Source of the DNA: Podaxis mareebaensis
Taxonomy: Eukaryota; Basidiomycota; Agaricomycetes; Agaricales; Agaricaceae
Direction of reading: 5' to 3'
NCBI GenBank assembly: GCA_018524725.1
Contig: JAEUWP010000471.1
Location: 124,001 to 188,000 of the forward strand
DNA length: 64,000 bases
Part shown: positions 48,704 to 64,000 of the stretch, in pieces
Position numbering within the stretch: position 1 is the first letter of the stretch
Layout: each line of letters begins with the position of its first letter
Translations under genes and position numbers: made by a program
Notes under the pieces: model-generated
Databases searched by the model: none
What the model saw: only the letters and a program-made list of their open reading frames with translations
What the model was told of the DNA's origin: nothing

Positions 48704-49467
48704 ATGGCACGTTTCCTTTACCGTCTTTCCTTCCCCATGCCAGCTCCTCCAGAGTTTGCTCACGACTTTTCCCGCCCCCTCGTTGTCTCAGGGCCCTCTG
48801 GCGTCGGCAAAAGCACCCTTCTTCAACGTCTCTTTGCCAAATATCCAGACCACTTTGGCTTTAGTGTTTCCCGTACGCACATTTGCCCTTCCTTTGTGCC
48901 TGATCGAGTTGCCATTTCCTTCTCTAGATACGACCCGCAATCCCCGTCCAGGCGAGGTCGACGGAAAGCACTATCATTTTGTCTCCAAGGACAAGTTCAA
49001 GGATCTCTTAGCCGATGGTGCATTCATAGAGCACGCCGAATTCTCCGGCAACTTTTACGGCACCAGCTTCGAGACCGTTCGCCAGATTCAAAGGCAAGGA
49101 AAGCGCTGTATTCTCGATATTGAAGCACAGGTACGATCCTTTTGTGGCCGTCCTTCCCCTCCGCCACACTCACCCTCAGGGAGTCCGTCAAATAAAACAA
49201 ACCGATCTCAATCCTGTTTACTTGTTTATTTCCCCTCCTGATCTGAGTATACTGCGAGCCCGCCTCCAACAGCGCGGCACAGAAACGGAGGCCTCGGTGC
49301 AGAAACGGCTAGCAACTGCCCTTAAGGAAATTGCCTATGCAAAGGAGCCCAATGTGCACGATGTTGTCATCATCAACGATGACCTAGACCGGGCATACGA
49401 GTTGCTGGAGCGCGTTGCGCTCGGAGAGAAGACTGCAGGAGATGGATTACCTCCGTTGGACGATTGA
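48704..49467 (+). CDS. GUK1: Guanylate kinase
   Basis: Phosphorylates GMP to GDP with ATP. The P-loop is [20 protein letters not shown]. After an intron the frame gives [20 protein letters not shown], then [31 protein letters not shown] and, after another intron, [20 protein letters not shown]. The lid and C-terminal helices follow ([40 protein letters not shown]). Either Met at 48704 or Met at 48737 ([11 protein letters not shown]) could start it; the longer form would add eleven hydrophobic/basic residues. Length is normal for a eukaryotic guanylate kinase. Confidence 0.94.
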
Positions 49468-49697
49468 TTCTCATCAGCGCGCACAAGTACACTTGCATAG
49501 ATACCATTTATGTAATTTAAAATTCGGCAAGCAAGTGGCCAATGAGAAGCAACCGGCAGTGATCAACAGCAAGTTTATTTATACATCCCATCATGGCACG
49601 GCTTCTATATCCGGTTGCCCAGCGTTTTTAGTTTTGAGATACGGGTCCGCCGTTAGTCAGCGCGAACTCAAACCCTCTCTCTCTACCGCTCACCATC

Positions 49698-55824
<6,127 letters not shown>

Positions 55825-56265
55825 TCTCGGTATAAAATGAAGGCTTAGCCAACATATACAGTAGAATTCTGAGCTTACGGACAAATGCAATTGAGATAAG
55901 CAATATCATATTATCGTGTGACATTTATCTTTCCAATCAAGAAGTTCGGCGCTTGATTCCGAGCTGAGTCATGTTGTGCTTGTTTTTATTGTTACTGGAA
56001 GCGAGTTGGCTGCACTGTTCGCTGACTTACTGAGGGAGGTCTGAGTTCGCTAAAAGGGTTCGAGGCTTGAAGACGTGTGTAGTACTGTGTAGTAGATACT
56101 GGATCGTGATTGAATGTGACACTGCGATGGTTTTGTCGTGTTTGGCGCTGAGAAGAAATTGCTGACCCAACCTCTGGCTGAGTCTTGACTAAACTTCCTC
56201 CCGGCCGCTCAGGCCTCATCCCAACCCTTTTTCGCGATCTTTGCTTCTTCTAGCTTCATGCACTC
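55825..56265. promoter_or_regulatory. Intergenic region upstream of PAT1
   Basis: Same-strand gap of 441 bases between the transporter stop and the PAT1 start. No coding content is seen; it presumably includes the PAT1 promoter. Confidence 0.5.
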
Positions 56266-59200
56266 ATGTCTTTTTTCGATTTTCCGCAGACTGATCTAGA
56301 CAAAAGGCCTGAAGATGTTGCAGTTTATACCTGGGGTGAAGAGTCTTACGACGGCTTGGGTGACGCACTTCAGGAAGGCGGAGATGAGCTGAATGATGAG
56401 ACTTTCGGTAGTGTTGGAGAAGTCGGTGAGATCTTGGTGCCAAGTTTCGTCTAGGAGTCAAACTCATTGTTTTGCCAACTCGAATCTGTGCAATTAGGGA
56501 AAGACTTTGATTTCTCGAACCCTAGCTTGCCGGACGATCATCGCCGGCCCATAGAGTCATCTTCAAGAAGCCATCAGTCGCCTTTGCAGGAGCAGGCTCC
56601 ATCTGCGAGAGTGATACACGAGCAGCAAGCGGCCGAGCCTTCGGCTGAACACTGTAAGAACTGATGTCACCTGTCATTGACCGCGGCCTCTCATTCTTTA
56701 AAACCAGCTGCCCGTGCGACCCCTCAATCTTTGGAGGCTATCTGGGATAACAAGTCTCCATTTTCTGTCCTTCCAAGAGCAAATGGCGCAGGACGCTCCG
56801 CATCGTCGGGTCTATCTTCTTCAAGGACCCCTTCCGCTGGCGTTTATGGATTAACGACCCCGTCCTCTGCTATTGGTCAATCACAATCTCCTGGACATGG
56901 AACTGAGTCTGGAAAGATCCCGACGCTCCAGGAGATAGAGGAGGAAATGCGACTCGCTGCCCAACAAAATCGTGTCCAAGGAACTGCATCGAGACAACAA
57001 ATGCAACAACAGCATCTCGCTCAGGAAATGCGCCTTCGCCAACAAGAAGAAGAAGAACAGCGATACCTGTTGGAGCTTGCGCGCCAGAATCGGGAACCAG
57101 ACGTTCGCCGTCAATTCTACGAGCAAGATCCTAGGGTGACGGAACATGATCAGCGTTTGTTGGAACAAGAGCAGCGACGTATTTTATTGGAGCAAGAACA
57201 ACGTCGGATGCTACTTGAACAGGAACGACGTATTCTTATCGAGCATGAACGCGAACGTCAGCTCGAGTTAGAACGCCAGCAGTTGATCCAGCTACAGCAG
57301 CAAGAACAGCAGCGTCTTCAACTTCAGCGTCTGATGCAACAGCAGTTACAACAACGAACGCCTCCTCCCCGAATGCTCCCTGTATCTCAATCACCGCGGT
57401 TTTTTGAACACCAACGCCAACTTCTCCAGTTACAGCAACAGCAACAACAAGAGCAACTACAGATGGAAGAGCTCCAGCGCCAACTTGCGAGTAACCTTTC
57501 GTTACAACAAGGTGTAAATAATGATCCGAGGCGGCGCCTGGCTGGCCCGACAGACTACGAGATCCAGGCCGCCCAACTTTTGCAACAACAACAGCAGCAG
57601 CAACGCAGGCAACGATCACAGTCTCCTGCCCTCAATCAGTTTAATGGAGCACCCCAGGACCTCGCTCCTCAAAACATCCAGCTTCAGCAGCGCCTGCTTT
57701 CCGAGATGGCACAGGCTGAATTCATGCGAGAGATACAGTCCGCAACCCCTAAACAACTGGAGCAGCAAGAGGCGCTGAGGATGGAGGCGATGAGAAAAAT
57801 TCTTGAGGCCGAAAAGATGGAGGAGAAGAGGCGCAGAAAGGCTGCTAAGATCGCTCATATGGTATTTCAAATCACTTTTCATCTCTTGCAGATGCTCATC
57901 GAGTCTAACTATAGTCCCGTTACAACGATCTTATGACGCAGTCCGACAAGGATTTCATCACTCGGATTCAAGTCTCGCAACTTGTCACTCAAGACCCCTA
58001 TGCGGATGATTTCTACGCACAGGTATATGGTGCCATATTACGTTCGCGGATGGGCCTCCAAACAGATGAGCGAGTGCTCAAGTTTGGATCCGGTGGGGGA
58101 GTTGGTCTTGGTCTGACCTCGCAGAAAGGCTATCGCCGTCCAAGTGCTATGCAACGTATGGAGCAGCAGGTTGAAAGGATTGTGAGTAATGCGAGAAAAA
58201 GAGAAGAAGAAAAGGGATTGCATTGTGAGCGTTGAACTTCCTAGTAACCCTTGCTCCTGGCTGAACCACATATAGCTCTGCACAGTCTCCAAGGCGCTCT
58301 TGGAAGGACCTCTGGTCGCAGCTATAAAGCCGCACCTCGTCAGCTGCTGCAAGTCGATACAGCACAGGGTAGTTCTCCTACTGTGTCCCCGGCCCACGCG
58401 CACATATCCAAGTCATCCGTTCAAGCCTCTAATGAAGGTGCCGCAGAAGCTGCGAAGCTCGGTCGTGCTGCCTTAGGTGACGCTGCGGACGTGAGTTCCA
58501 AAATAGCTATGTCATTTTCCCTTCTGACTTCTGTCTAGAACGACAATCTAGTTCGCAAAGAGCCGTTATCAGATCGGGAGGTCCTCACTATCGTTGAAAG
58601 GTTGTATGACCTTATTCTTAACGTCGAGCAAGTCAAGAGAGACCAACCGCTCCCTGAGGAGGAGCAGGGAAGCCACGATGAATGGTAACTTTATTCACTG
58701 TATTCCAAGTTCGATGTTCTCATGATTCATTCAGGCAAAAGGAATACGACACTCTCGTAAACAAGGTCTGGGACGAATTGCGGGTGCTGGTTCCCCTCGA
58801 AACGAGGTCCGTGCATTTGAACGTTATCGTAGCATAGGGTATTAACGTGCTGTTCTAGTGACCCTCATCCTTTCATTTCCATACTTGGCCCAACCAAAGG
58901 AAAGAAGATCTTGCCGCGCCTTACCCGCCACCTAAGTTCTCAGCGCATGTTGACTTTGTTGACTCTTCTCGTCGCATGCTTCGGTCAGCTTGACGTTGTC
59001 AAAAACGCTTCAGTCCTTGATTGGGTTGGGGAATCGCAAGAACGTGCAGACGTTGAGCGTCAAACCAACGCATTCCTTGCGAGCGTCATGCAGAGCATTC
59101 TTCCGATTGTAGCCAAGTCCAACCTTCGCTTGATCACTGGTCTGTTGGGGCTTCTCTTGGACCGCAGCAATATTGCAATGGTTGCGCGGACAAAGGTATG

Positions 59201-59749
59201 TATCGGGGACTTCAACTCTGATTGGTGTTCTGACCAAAGACCAGCCTGGTTTGGCTCTGTTAACCTTGTTCCTGAGTCGCGTGGAAGTGATTAAGCAGAG
59301 TATTGCAAGTGGAACTCAGGACATTACTGAAGTTCCCACCACTGAAGAGGCCCAACAATGGTATGTAGTGAAGAATGTATTGGAAACATAGGTTGACGTT
59401 TGCCCGCAGGAGCAACATGTTTAACCACCTCTTTGACCTTCTTTCTCCTCACATGCTCGTTCTCTTCCCGTCTTCACGCATTGTCGCACCAACGCAAGGA
59501 CAACAACAACCATCATTATATGACAACGCCGACCAACATGTCTGGCAATTCCTCGCTGCATTTGCACTCCACGGCAGTCTCGAACAACATCAGATACTTG
59601 TGGCTACCCTTCGCGAGAAAATCCTAGAAAACCTCCTTGCGGTCAGTCGGGGATGGTTCACGACCGAGGAGGAGCGGAATACAAAGCTCGGTAATGTCAA
59701 TCTATTTTTGAACGCACTGGGACTAGACAGTTCGCAAATTGCTCTGTGA
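56266..59749 (+). CDS. PAT1: mRNA decapping activator Pat1
   Basis: Links deadenylated mRNA to the Dcp1-Dcp2 decapping machinery and P-bodies. The N-terminus MSFFDFPQTDLDKRPEDVAV is the short conserved Pat1 motif. A long Gln/Glu/Arg-rich low-complexity stretch follows (about 56930-57630; EQEQRRILLEQEQRRMLLEQ), expected to be disordered or coiled and typical of P-body proteins. The conserved middle reads MTQSDKDFITRIQVSQLVTQ, PYADDFYAQVYGAI, and a basic RNA-binding part. The C-terminal helical domain (LSDREVLTIVERLYDLILNV; VRKGKKILPRLTRHLSSQRM-like; KMFNHLFDLLSPHMLVLFPS-like) ends GLDSSQIAL. Six or more introns in the 3' half. Confidence 0.92.
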
Positions 59750-61232
59750 TATACGATGTGATTGATATTGGTGATGTAATGATTTCTCTGTGTACGGTTT
59801 ACTTGCCATTTTGGATGGTTTATCCTGCTCGTTTTTCTCTCACACATGCTAGTTTTTGAGTCTTCGGTCCATGTGTCGTCTCTTGTCACTTTGTGATATT
59901 TGTTGATGAAACTTAGTGGCCTGGTGTTCCGATCCAGTCTTAGACTGAAGTTTTCGTGATGTATTATACACACCGCTTATAGTTTTTCAGAACAAAATCT
60001 TTATGTGCATCTCTATGTACCGCTGAGTTTATCAAACGGTTTCTAGGCAGGTCCAACACAATGTTGCTCTTCATTATCAGTGGAGAATAGCTGTGCAAGA
60101 GGGAGAACAAATGTCCTTGTTATTTCTGGGACAGAAATAAGTGTAGGTGAGTAGCGTGACGCAGGTCTGTAGATGAATGGAAAAGATCGTTGCAAGAGTG
60201 CATAGGCATATACTGGCAACTACGGGTCCCCTGCCAAAGCACCCGACAAGTTGAGAGATATGGTTTGGGGGTTGCATTACAACCGTCGGTGAAGATGTCG
60301 AGGTAAGTGGACGAGTAAACTGGTGCTCTGAAAAATAGACGTCCCCTAGTTGTATGGGGCTGATGGAAGGCAGCAGGAGGGAAGAGAGAAGGGCTCGTAC
60401 GTCGAAGAGGTGTCGACCGCTTTACATTAGCAGTTCGAGGTTCTTTTCTTGTCGAAAAGGCTGAGGTACCGTTGGGGCTTGTGCGATGTGTAGAGGGACG
60501 GGGTTGGCCAATGATATACGTGTGAGGACATGTGCTGGTATTTAAAAATGAGTATTTGGACTCAGAGAGAATTTGTGTCGTCTCCTGGACTGAACGTTTA
60601 GGAACCATCGCTAGGTGGGTGTCATGAGCCGATAAATACTCTAGTCGATTTGTAAAGGACACAAGTTCACGGGGCGGGCTAACTGGGTTCCTTCATTTTG
60701 CTTGCGTTTTTGCCTCGGTGGATGATGTTGTGAATAGTGAGCTTCGAGCCCTCTGAATGGGCTAGATCGAAGTAGGGAGCATGTAAGCACATGGAGGGAA
60801 CAAGTTCTCGGGGCCAGAGAACTGCGAACCACTGGCAGTGGGATGAGTAGAGTGGTTGCACCATTAAGTATATCGCAGAAGATAGCAGAGGTAAGAATTT
60901 TTTTAAATCCTGGTGTCGGAAGAAACAATGGAGATGGTTAACCTGAAACCCAGGTACAATTTCTATAGAGCTCAAGAGAAATATCAGCTAAGAACACAAT
61001 GTTGAATGAGTCGAGAAGATAGGGGCGTAGAGTTGGGTTGGATGGTCAAGTGCGATTTGTGAGAAAGACAACGATACCAAGATGAGTGTTTGCTCGATTG
61101 GTGCACAGAGTTGTAGGTAAATAGTGGATGGGAGTACCAGATTGTGGAGCAGAACCCGGCAGCACAGGTTTTTAATATTAAGGATTATAATTAACTGATC
61201 CGTGGCGTATGCTACAACCGTCTAATGGAAAG
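59750..61232. other. Gene-poor region, nothing confident
   Basis: About 1.5 kb between PAT1 and mL44. The longest frame (minus, 60120-60662, 180 residues, Ser/Thr/Arg/Pro-rich) has no known domain and shows no conserved character, so it is not called. The region could hold 3' UTRs or a non-coding transcript. Confidence 0.4.
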
Positions 61233-62459
61233 CTACGATGAGTGGGATGGCAGCTTGCTCTTGCCAGAGCTTGCATAGGAGACCTCTGCCAGGGAGACCT
61301 CCGGGCCTTGGTACTTGCCTTCTTGACCTGCGCGGAAGACGTCACCAAGGCCAAGGGGGAAAGTGGAGGAGGGGAGCTGGATGAGATGGTCGGGTGTGCG
61401 AGTGAGGTATACGCGATGAAGGGCGTCTTCAGCGGCCTGTGTAGGAACGAGTGAGAACGCGACAAGGTGTTTTGAGAAGAGAAACGGGACATACTCGGAA
61501 TTCAGCCATCTTCAGGGAGCTTCCATGACCCTCGCCGAGCTTGTCTGCACCGGAGAAAATGCCAACAACGTATACAGGGGAATTGGAGAAGCGACCAGTC
61601 TCTTTTAACAGTCTGTGTGGGGTTGAGTGATCAGGGTCAAAGAAAAAGAGCGGAAGTGTGCACACCTAGAGACAGGCTTTTCGCGCCCGAATTTCTGGAC
61701 CATTTCGAGGAGGGCTTTTTTGGGGTCGACAAATTTGATCATGCTCTGAAGGTCAATTTGCCGGCTGAGGAAATACGAGTGGACGAATTGACGGGCCGAG
61801 GGAAGAGAACGGTGTTGGTATATGAGGGCGGTTATGGCACGGGGAACCGAGGCAAGCGCGTCAGAGTGCATAACGGGAGGTTGTGTTGCAGACCGTGACT
61901 GAGGGGTAAAAAAAAAAGGTTGGAAACTGGGAAAGAAAAGAACCGAGGAACATACTGTTCTGTGCCATCGCACTAGGGGAGTTGCACCCATTTCCTGAGC
62001 GACACTGGCGCAAGTCGTGGGACCGACGTATGCAGTTACTGCAGCCTTCCAAACTCTGGTTGGTAGATATGGGTATGCAGCATGGACGAACTCGGAGGCA
62101 AACATGCCCATGAGAGCGTTACCCAGAGGTGCGAGCTGGGCATTTGTTGCGGGCCGGGGAGCGTCTGGGTGAAATTGACGGTGAAGAGGGAGGAAGGAGG
62201 GATGAGTACAGGCCTGCTGAACGAGGTCTGGGGAAGAAAGGACGGAGGCGAGGCCGAGTCTGTGTGCAAATGCGACGAGGGCAGAGGGGGGAGGAGGTTG
62301 AGCAGCAGCCCAGGCTTCAGTGTCGAAAGCAGGGGTTGGACGGTCTGATTTTTCAAAGAGAGACTGCTGGGGAGGAAACCTGGGTAGATGGGAGGTTGCG
62401 ACTGAGGGAATGCGAGCAGCAGTCGCCACAAAACGTCTCTGGGCAGCGGCAACAACCAT
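61233..62459 (-). CDS. MRPL3: Mitochondrial ribosomal protein mL44 (MRPL3), RNase III-like
   Basis: Large-subunit mitoribosomal protein built on an RNase III fold. The start MVVAAAQRRFVATAARIPSV is a good transit peptide. Then LVAFAHRLGLASVLSSPDLV and QACTHPSFLP (RNase III-like), NAQLAPLGNALMGMFASEFV, TRVWKAAVTAYVGPTTCASV and AQEMGATPLVRW. The catalytic Glu/Asp set of active RNase III is not evident, as usual for mL44. After introns: LLKETGRFSNSPVYVVGIFS and AAEDALHRVYLTR with a short tail ending LPSHSS at the stop at 61233. At least three introns. It diverges from the F-BAR gene over 305 bases. Confidence 0.88.
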
Positions 62460-62764
62460 GGCAGACGTTGAGTCTCTCGGCCGCCTCTGTTTTTTTGGTC
62501 ACGCTCTCGGCTCTCTCCGGCCCACCGCCCCTCCCTCTCCCCACACGCGTTCTTGACTCCCTCTGCCCCTCATTTTTCGCTCACACCGTGTCCAATCCCC
62601 ATTTCATCCATCCTGCGCGCGTTGCAGCCCAGCTTGACTAGGAAAATATCGCCACACTCACCAGTATCGTCGCACACCGCCCGAAAAGGCAATCTGAGAG
62701 CACGTGGCTACCTGCAATACGACCTCGCCATCTACCATAGCCACGCTCCTTCCCTCCTACCACA
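62460..62764. promoter_or_regulatory. Divergent promoter, mL44 / F-BAR gene
   Basis: 305 bases between two divergent starts. Pyrimidine-rich on the plus strand toward 62600, consistent with a fungal housekeeping promoter. The plus-strand open frame through it is not supported. Confidence 0.5.
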
Positions 62765-64000
62765 ATGGCTGTCCTCTCCCTGCCATTGACATTTACAAAC
62801 TCTTTCTGGTCCCAGGACTACAGAAGGGGTCTCGAGGTCCTCTACCACAAGCTTGACCAGGTGTGCATCGCATGCCATCCTCTCAATTCTATCTAATCCC
62901 TGGACAGGGTGTCGCCGAGAACCAAGAAATCATCGACTTTATTAGAGTGCGTCCAGACTTCTCTCTTTTACTTCCATTCTCATCCCCTCCAAGGCTCGTA
63001 GTGCTGCAGAGGCTCATCTCGCTAACAGCCTCATCAATGCCCAATCAACTCGCAAAGGCATGCCAGATTCCCCGACTATTCTTGGATCAGCTCCCCTCAT
63101 CTCTTTCTAGGTACCGGCTTCGGCGCAGACGACGGTGCCTCTCTGCTTCTAGCATTTCGTGGTCTCCAGGCAGAATCTGCTGCTCAGGGCCAGGCTCACC
63201 ACACTGTCGCAAACGAGCTTGCCACGCTTGTCGCCGATCCTTTTGAGGATTGGGCAGAGGGCTACAAGGCACGCCTCATTGCACTTCAACCGTTATCTCA
63301 CTCTCTCTTACGCCGATCCAGAACCGTCTCCGTCAAAATAAAGCGACCGTCATCGATACCTGGTTACGGTCATACGAACAAGCCCAGGGCGACGTCGCAA
63401 AGTTGAAACACCAATACCTTGCCAAAACTCGACGCGCCGACGAGGCCGAGGATGAGTCCGTCCCATCATCTCCCTGACCCTTTGCCGTTCACCACTGACC
63501 CTGGCTTTAGTGCCAAATTCGCTCCCTCTAGTAATGTTCCAGACAAGTATACCAGCTCTCCCCGCCTCAGGCCCGCAGACAGTAGCCGTGTTCCTCCTCA
63601 GCGTTCCGCTACCGTCTCTGAACGCATCGCTGCCCGCTTCAAGGAGCTTCAGAAGAAAAGTGTCGATGCCATCGCAGCGGCTACTTCCACCGAGGATCCC
63701 AACGCTTCCCCACCTTCCGAGGACGAGAAACCATTGCCCAAGGTCGACAAGGGCAAAGGCAAGGAACGGGCGGATGATATCCCCCAGGTCGCCTCACCAC
63801 CACCCATGTCTCCTCTTGCCCCTCCCAAGCTCGACCTCGATAGATCCTCTTCACCTATGCCTCCTATGCCTCCTCCACCCATTCTTCTCGCCGGCCTCTC
63901 TCTCCCACCCACCGCAGTTTCGCAATTACTTACTCGTGCTGCGGCAGAACTCCCTCTCCGGCCTGTCAGATTCCCTCTTTTGGGCGAATACCAAGATGCG
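62765..64000 (+). CDS. F-BAR domain protein, probably RhoGAP (partial)
   Basis: The gene continues past the window end. The start MAVLSLPLTFTNSFWSQDYR leads to KGLEVLYHKLDQ, then after an intron GVAENQEIIDFIR, ARSAAEAHLANSLINAQSTR, a classic FCH/F-BAR N-terminus that bends or binds membrane. Further exons read GTGFGADDGASLLLAFRGLQ, HTVANELATLVADPFEDW and NRLRQNKATVIDTWLRSYEQ. Then a Ser/Pro/Lys-rich linker (63480-63900; ERIAARFKELQKKSVDAIAA) leads toward domains outside the window. The opening resembles Rgd2-type RhoGAPs, but the GAP domain is not in view, so that part is inferred. Confidence 0.8.

Noticed and set aside
48477..49241. 254-codon plus-strand frame across the kinase/GUK1 promoter
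   Set aside because: It mixes promoter sequence with pieces of GUK1 exons and introns read without splicing.
57236..57619. Minus-strand frame with Val/Ala repeats
   Set aside because: Antisense of the CAG/CAA-rich Gln tract of PAT1; composition explains it.
56930..57630. Repeated CAG/CAA blocks that might suggest a repeat array
   Set aside because: These are Gln/Glu/Arg codons of the PAT1 low-complexity region, with no spacer structure; no CRISPR is expected in a fungus.
60120..60662. 180-codon minus-strand frame
   Set aside because: No domain, no conserved character, and no neighbouring exon joins it; length alone is weak evidence.

Overview
The window is nuclear DNA of a filamentous fungus, most likely a basidiomycete of the Agaricomycetes. 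Genes are dense, on both strands, and broken by many introns of about 50-65 bases with GT(A/G)NGT donors. The gene set is fungal (nitrate assimilation cluster, Zn2Cys6 factor, SAGA and TFIID subunits, Pat1, p24, F-box/LRR protein, a RecQ-like helicase relic of a type common in mushrooms). No species can be named from sequence alone.

Layout. 240-2105 (+): intron-rich hypothetical gene with a weak JmjC-like region. 2250-4525 (+): DEAD-box helicase Dbp9. 4927-16880: complete nitrate assimilation cluster, with nitrite reductase (-), nitrate transporter NRT2 (+) and nitrate reductase (+). 16881-24830: accessory stretch with two inverted MITE-like repeats flanking a helicase relic, a lone F-box gene, the mitochondrial iron carrier (Mrs3/4 type, -) and a decayed NAD(P)-binding pseudogene. 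From 24829 the window is housekeeping: purine phosphoribosyltransferase (-), RPC53 (+), a Zn2Cys6 factor (-), TAF10 (+), FAD monooxygenase (-), SGF73 (+), an unknown protein (-), a pseudokinase (-), a p24 protein (+), ETR1 (-), a LIG4-like DNA ligase (-), a YANK/STK32-type kinase (-), GUK1 (+), an ABCC transporter (+), PAT1 (+), mitochondrial ribosomal mL44 (-) and an F-BAR protein (+) cut by the window end.

How the genes work together. Transporter, nitrate reductase and nitrite reductase together take nitrate to ammonium. Nitrite reductase and the transporter diverge from a 1.8 kb region, and the nitrate reductase promoter holds five partly overlapping HGATAR motifs in 33 bases, the expected target of a nitrogen-regulatory GATA factor. 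The other genes are unlinked housekeeping functions, many in divergent pairs sharing short promoters (24829/26105, 48465/48704, 62459/62765).

Best leads. (1) The dense GATA cluster upstream of nitrate reductase. (2) A 15-base micro-exon carrying the first Rieske Cys-Pro-His motif of nitrite reductase. (3) A pseudokinase that has lost both catalytic aspartates. (4) Inverted MITE-like repeats bracketing a helicase relic. (5) A three-frame decayed Rossmann pseudogene. (6) A GC-AG intron in the p24 gene. I see no clear evidence of a wholly new multi-gene system. No tRNA, rRNA or CRISPR was found.
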